A stretch of DNA of 8,416 bases, taken from assembly GCA_964632005.1 (NCBI GenBank), contig CAZWAP010000073.1, positions 1 through 8,416 of the forward strand, read 5' to 3'. The translations under genes were made by a program, and so were the position numbers. Under the pieces are notes generated by a model. It was not told the origin of the DNA, ran no database searches, and saw nothing but the letters and a program-made list of their open reading frames with translations. Of this stretch, positions 6,730 through 8,416 are shown one piece after another (the stretch's first letter is position 1; the number at the start of each line of letters is the position of its first letter). The DNA is from CAZWAP01 sp964632005 (GTDB lineage Bacteria > Planctomycetota > Phycisphaerae > Sedimentisphaerales > Anaerobacaceae).

Positions 6730-7071
6730 TCACATCCCCGGGACCCCCAGCTTATACATCCGCCCGACTAACTCAAAACTCGGCAGGCCGCTGACCATAA
6801 GCGGTATCTGCTCGGCCTGCGCCTTCTCGACGGTCTCCTGCTCGGGAACCCTACCGTTGACCAAGACGATGCCCGCCAGCCCCTTCATACTCGCGACCGC
6901 CACGATGTTCTGATGGATCTGCAGCGTTACCCAGACGTTTCCTTCTTTGCTGTTGGCCAGGACGTCGCTGAGCAAGTCACTGGCATATCCTCCCGTGACC
7001 TCGCGGTCGAGCTTGTCCTCGGCAGCCCTGACGACCAGATCCAGTTCTTCAACCAACTCAGCAAGCTTCAT
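6730..7071 (-). CDS. DRTGG-domain protein, classical form
   Basis: The product has 113 residues. The signature DREVTGGYASDLLSDVLAN (residues 22-40) is close to the consensus that gives the DRTGG domain its name. The tail LPSFELVGRMYKLGVPG matches the tail of the paralogue at 8019-8375, and the lengths are nearly equal. Unlike that paralogue it has no cysteine. The ATG at 7071 is preferred because GGGAG lies five bases upstream; an in-frame ATG at 7083 would add four residues. It overlaps the CBS-ATPase gene by 14 bases, and its stop is two bases before the ATG of the next gene, so it is in the same transcript. The molecular function is unknown. Association with an RsbW-like ATPase on each side suggests a small partner or ligand-binding protein in one signalling unit (inference). 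Confidence 0.87.
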   Translation of the reverse strand: MKLAELVEELDLVVRAAEDKLDREVTGGYASDLLSDVLANSKEGNVWVTLQIHQNIVAVASMKGLAGIVLVNGRVPEQETVEKAQAEQIPLMVSGLPSFELVGRMYKLGVPGM

Positions 7072-7999
7072 CTTTGCTCCCATTTCCTATGGCCACGCGA
7101 ATGCTCAGACGCGTGCCCTTGCCGACGTTGGATTTGAGGTCCATCGCGTCAGCGCACTTGAGGATGTTGTTGAGCCCCATGCCCGCCCCGAATCCAAGCT
7201 CCCTGACCCACTCCGGGGCGGTAGAATATCCGGGCTCCAGGACCTTCTGGACGTCCGGGATGCCGGGGCCCGAATCCTCCACCCTGACGAGTATCTCGGT
7301 GGGCTCGACGCGCACACGTATCCGACCACCCTCGGTGTAGATGATCAGGTTCATCTCCGCCTCGTAGGTGGCTATCGCAACCCGCCGAACTATCTGGGGG
7401 TCCAGCCCCAGACGCCGTAGAGTGGCCTTGAGCCGGCTGGAGCCTTCACCGGCACGCTTGAGATCGCCCCCGGCCACCCTGTACTCAAACATCAGCACCA
7501 CGCGGTCGGCGGCAATGTCCTCGAAAAAGTGCCTGACCCGGCGCGATCTGATTTCCTCCCCCTTGAGGTGGTCTATGTCGAGCTTCTTGAGAAGTCCCTC
7601 GATGATGTCTCCCTTGGTAAGGATGCCGACCAGCCGATTACTTTCTCGCTCGACGACAGCGAACCGCCCGAAGCCGAACTGCTCGAACTTGTTAACCGCC
7701 CGCACCAGAGGCTCGTCGGCGTGGACGGTCTGAACGTCCCTGGTCATCTTCTCCGCGATGGGACAATCCGGCTCACGCTCGGCCAACCACCCGATAAAGT
7801 CCTCGATACTGATAATCCCAACAAGCCTGCCCCCGTCAACAACGGGCGTACCGGAAATTCGCTTGTCTCGCAGGATGCCCCTCAACCCGCTCATAGGCAT
7901 CTGCGGAGTAACCGTGATTACGTCCCGCCGCATCACGTCCCCGACGCGAATCTCGTAGATAAGCTCTTGAACCTTGCTTATTCTGCTGTCTAAAACCAC
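7058..7999 (-). CDS. CBS-pair protein with C-terminal RsbW-like ATPase (HATPase) domain
   Basis: The product has 313 residues. Two CBS domains come first (about residues 19-77, beginning VGDVM, and 82-140, beginning AEKMTRDV). An RsbW-type GHKL ATPase domain follows at about 158-305. Its N box is EAEMN near residue 215, the G1 box is EDSGPGIP near 243, and the G2 box is GAGMGLNNI near 273. There is no histidine phosphoacceptor domain, so it resembles anti-sigma-factor kinases rather than sensor histidine kinases. CBS pairs usually bind adenine nucleotides, so a switch that reads energy charge is a reasonable inference. The GTG at 7999 is preferred because AGAAAGG lies seven bases upstream; a TTG at 8005 is in frame but sits too close to that site. 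The gene begins 19 bases after the first DRTGG gene and overlaps the second by 14 bases. Its target is unknown. Confidence 0.88.
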   Translation of the reverse strand: MVLDSRISKVQELIYEIRVGDVMRRDVITVTPQMPMSGLRGILRDKRISGTPVVDGGRLVGIISIEDFIGWLAEREPDCPIAEKMTRDVQTVHADEPLVRAVNKFEQFGFGRFAVVERESNRLVGILTKGDIIEGLLKKLDIDHLKGEEIRSRRVRHFFEDIAADRVVLMFEYRVAGGDLKRAGEGSSRLKATLRRLGLDPQIVRRVAIATYEAEMNLIIYTEGGRIRVRVEPTEILVRVEDSGPGIPDVQKVLEPGYSTAPEWVRELGFGAGMGLNNILKCADAMDLKSNVGKGTRLSIRVAIGNGSKDEAC

Positions 8000-8006
8000 C
8001 AGCAAA

Positions 8007-8013
8007 CCTTTCT
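8007..8013 (-). promoter_or_regulatory. Ribosome binding site that decides the GTG start at 7999
   Basis: The minus strand reads AGAAAGG here, followed by seven bases (TTTGCTG) and then GTG. The spacing favours GTG at 7999 over the in-frame TTG at 8005, which is only one base away from the site. Confidence 0.55.
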
Positions 8014-8018
8014 GGGAA

Positions 8019-8375
8019 TCATTCTTTATATTCCGAACAGCCGGGCAGACCTGCCTTCCACAACCGACCGCACGACTCGAACATCGGCAAAGGCGTACTC
8101 AACAGCGGAACATCCTTGGCCCCGGCCAGCTCGATGGTCTCACGGTCGGGCTTCTTGCCGCGCACAAAACACACCGCCACGATCTCGGCCACCTCAGCGG
8201 TCCGGACCACCTGCGGGTTGGTCAGGCCGGTCAACAGAAGCGATTCGGACTTGACGAACGACAGCACGTCGCTCATCAGGTCGCACCCACAACCCATCTT
8301 GATCCGTTCGTCCAGATGGTCCTCGCCGACGATAACTTCCGCCTGGAGTATCTTCCTGACCTCGTCCAGAGTCAT
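8019..8375 (-). CDS. DRTGG-domain protein, cysteine-rich variant
   Basis: The product has 118 residues. The ATG at 8375 was chosen because it overlaps the upstream stop (ATGA) and begins an MTLDEVRKIL-type N-terminus; an upstream GTG-type start near 8414 would run inside the preceding gene. The sequence follows the small DRTGG family, named after a domain also found in the N-terminal part of HPr kinase-like and phosphotransacetylase-related proteins: a signature region at about residues 22-40 ending in DLMSDVLSF, then a mixed alpha/beta part ending in FESCGRLWKAGLPG. The classical GGY of the signature is replaced by GCGC, giving Cys29 and Cys31, with further cysteines at 69, 102 and 113. The biochemical role of this family is not established. 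Genes of this type commonly sit beside bifurcating hydrogenases, so a sensing or regulatory role is inferred. It is a paralogue of the protein at 6730-7071. Confidence 0.85.
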   Translation of the reverse strand: MTLDEVRKILQAEVIVGEDHLDERIKMGCGCDLMSDVLSFVKSESLLLTGLTNPQVVRTAEVAEIVAVCFVRGKKPDRETIELAGAKDVPLLSTPLPMFESCGRLWKAGLPGCSEYKE

Positions 8376-8416
8376 ACTATCACCACTGCGTCGAACTTGC
8401 AGACGTCGGCACAAAC
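8372..8416 (-). CDS. C-terminal end of an iron-sulfur (ferredoxin-type) protein, partial at right edge
   Basis: The minus strand is open from the window edge for 14 codons (VCADVCKFDAVVIV) and then stops with TGA. The pattern C-x3-C followed by KFDA is the second half of a CxxCxxCxxxC [4Fe-4S] motif, with the usual Pro after the last Cys replaced by Lys. The protein ends about nine residues after its last cysteine. This ending resembles the extreme C-terminus of NuoF-like subunits of bifurcating hydrogenases (HydB/HndC). It also resembles RnfB-like iron-sulfur proteins and ferredoxin-containing MinD ATPases, so the family is not settled. Its TGA overlaps the ATG of the next gene as ATGA, which places it in the same operon. 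Only 45 bases are visible. Confidence 0.6.
   Translation of the reverse strand, partial: VCADVCKFDAVVIV

Overview
All supported genes in this window lie on the minus strand and read from right to left. They form one tightly packed operon that runs off both ends. The content points to a strictly anaerobic bacterium that metabolises H2. Evidence for this is a cytoplasmic [NiFe]-hydrogenase of the Mvh (group 3c) type, a large HdrA-like flavin/iron-sulfur protein, and a set of DRTGG, CBS-ATPase and PHP-ATPase proteins of the kind that usually accompany bacterial electron-bifurcating hydrogenases. Strong AGGAGG ribosome sites, GTG starts and moderately high GC fit a bacterium. An uncultured Planctomycetota/Omnitrophota-like or clostridial/deltaproteobacterial lineage is possible, but the sequence alone does not settle the phylum.

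Layout in transcription order. The last 14 codons of an iron-sulfur (ferredoxin-type) protein enter from the right edge. An ATGA overlap leads to a cysteine-rich DRTGG protein (8019-8375). Next come a two-CBS plus RsbW-like ATPase protein (7058-7999), a second, classical DRTGG protein (6730-7071), and a PHP phosphoesterase-ATPase fusion (5561-6727). The fusion overlaps by ATGA the start of a 1082-residue HdrA-like electron-transfer protein (2316-5564). This is followed by MvhD (1884-2300), a 64-residue unknown protein (1598-1792), the hydrogenase small subunit MvhG (448-1389, GTG start after a strong ribosome site), and the first 142 codons of the large subunit MvhA (427 to the left edge).

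Likely cooperation (inference). MvhA/MvhG split H2, MvhD passes the electrons to the HdrA-like protein, and the HdrA FAD distributes them. The HdrA-like protein has a NuoG/HydA-type N-terminal iron-sulfur module in addition to the usual HdrA parts and contains two HdrA thiol/flavin-fold modules in tandem. HdrB and HdrC are not in the window. The locus therefore looks like a bifurcating Hyd-type operon in which the [FeFe]-hydrogenase subunit has been replaced by an HdrA-Mvh [NiFe] module, with the usual signalling genes retained. The signalling genes are translationally coupled to the enzyme genes, so they probably sense or tune the redox or energy state of this complex.

There is no stretch longer than 300 bases without a gene. 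The two notable gaps are 1390-1597 (two small hairpins, no supported gene) and 1793-1883 (nothing convincing). No RNA genes, mobile elements, CRISPR arrays, promoter or factor-independent terminator could be supported.
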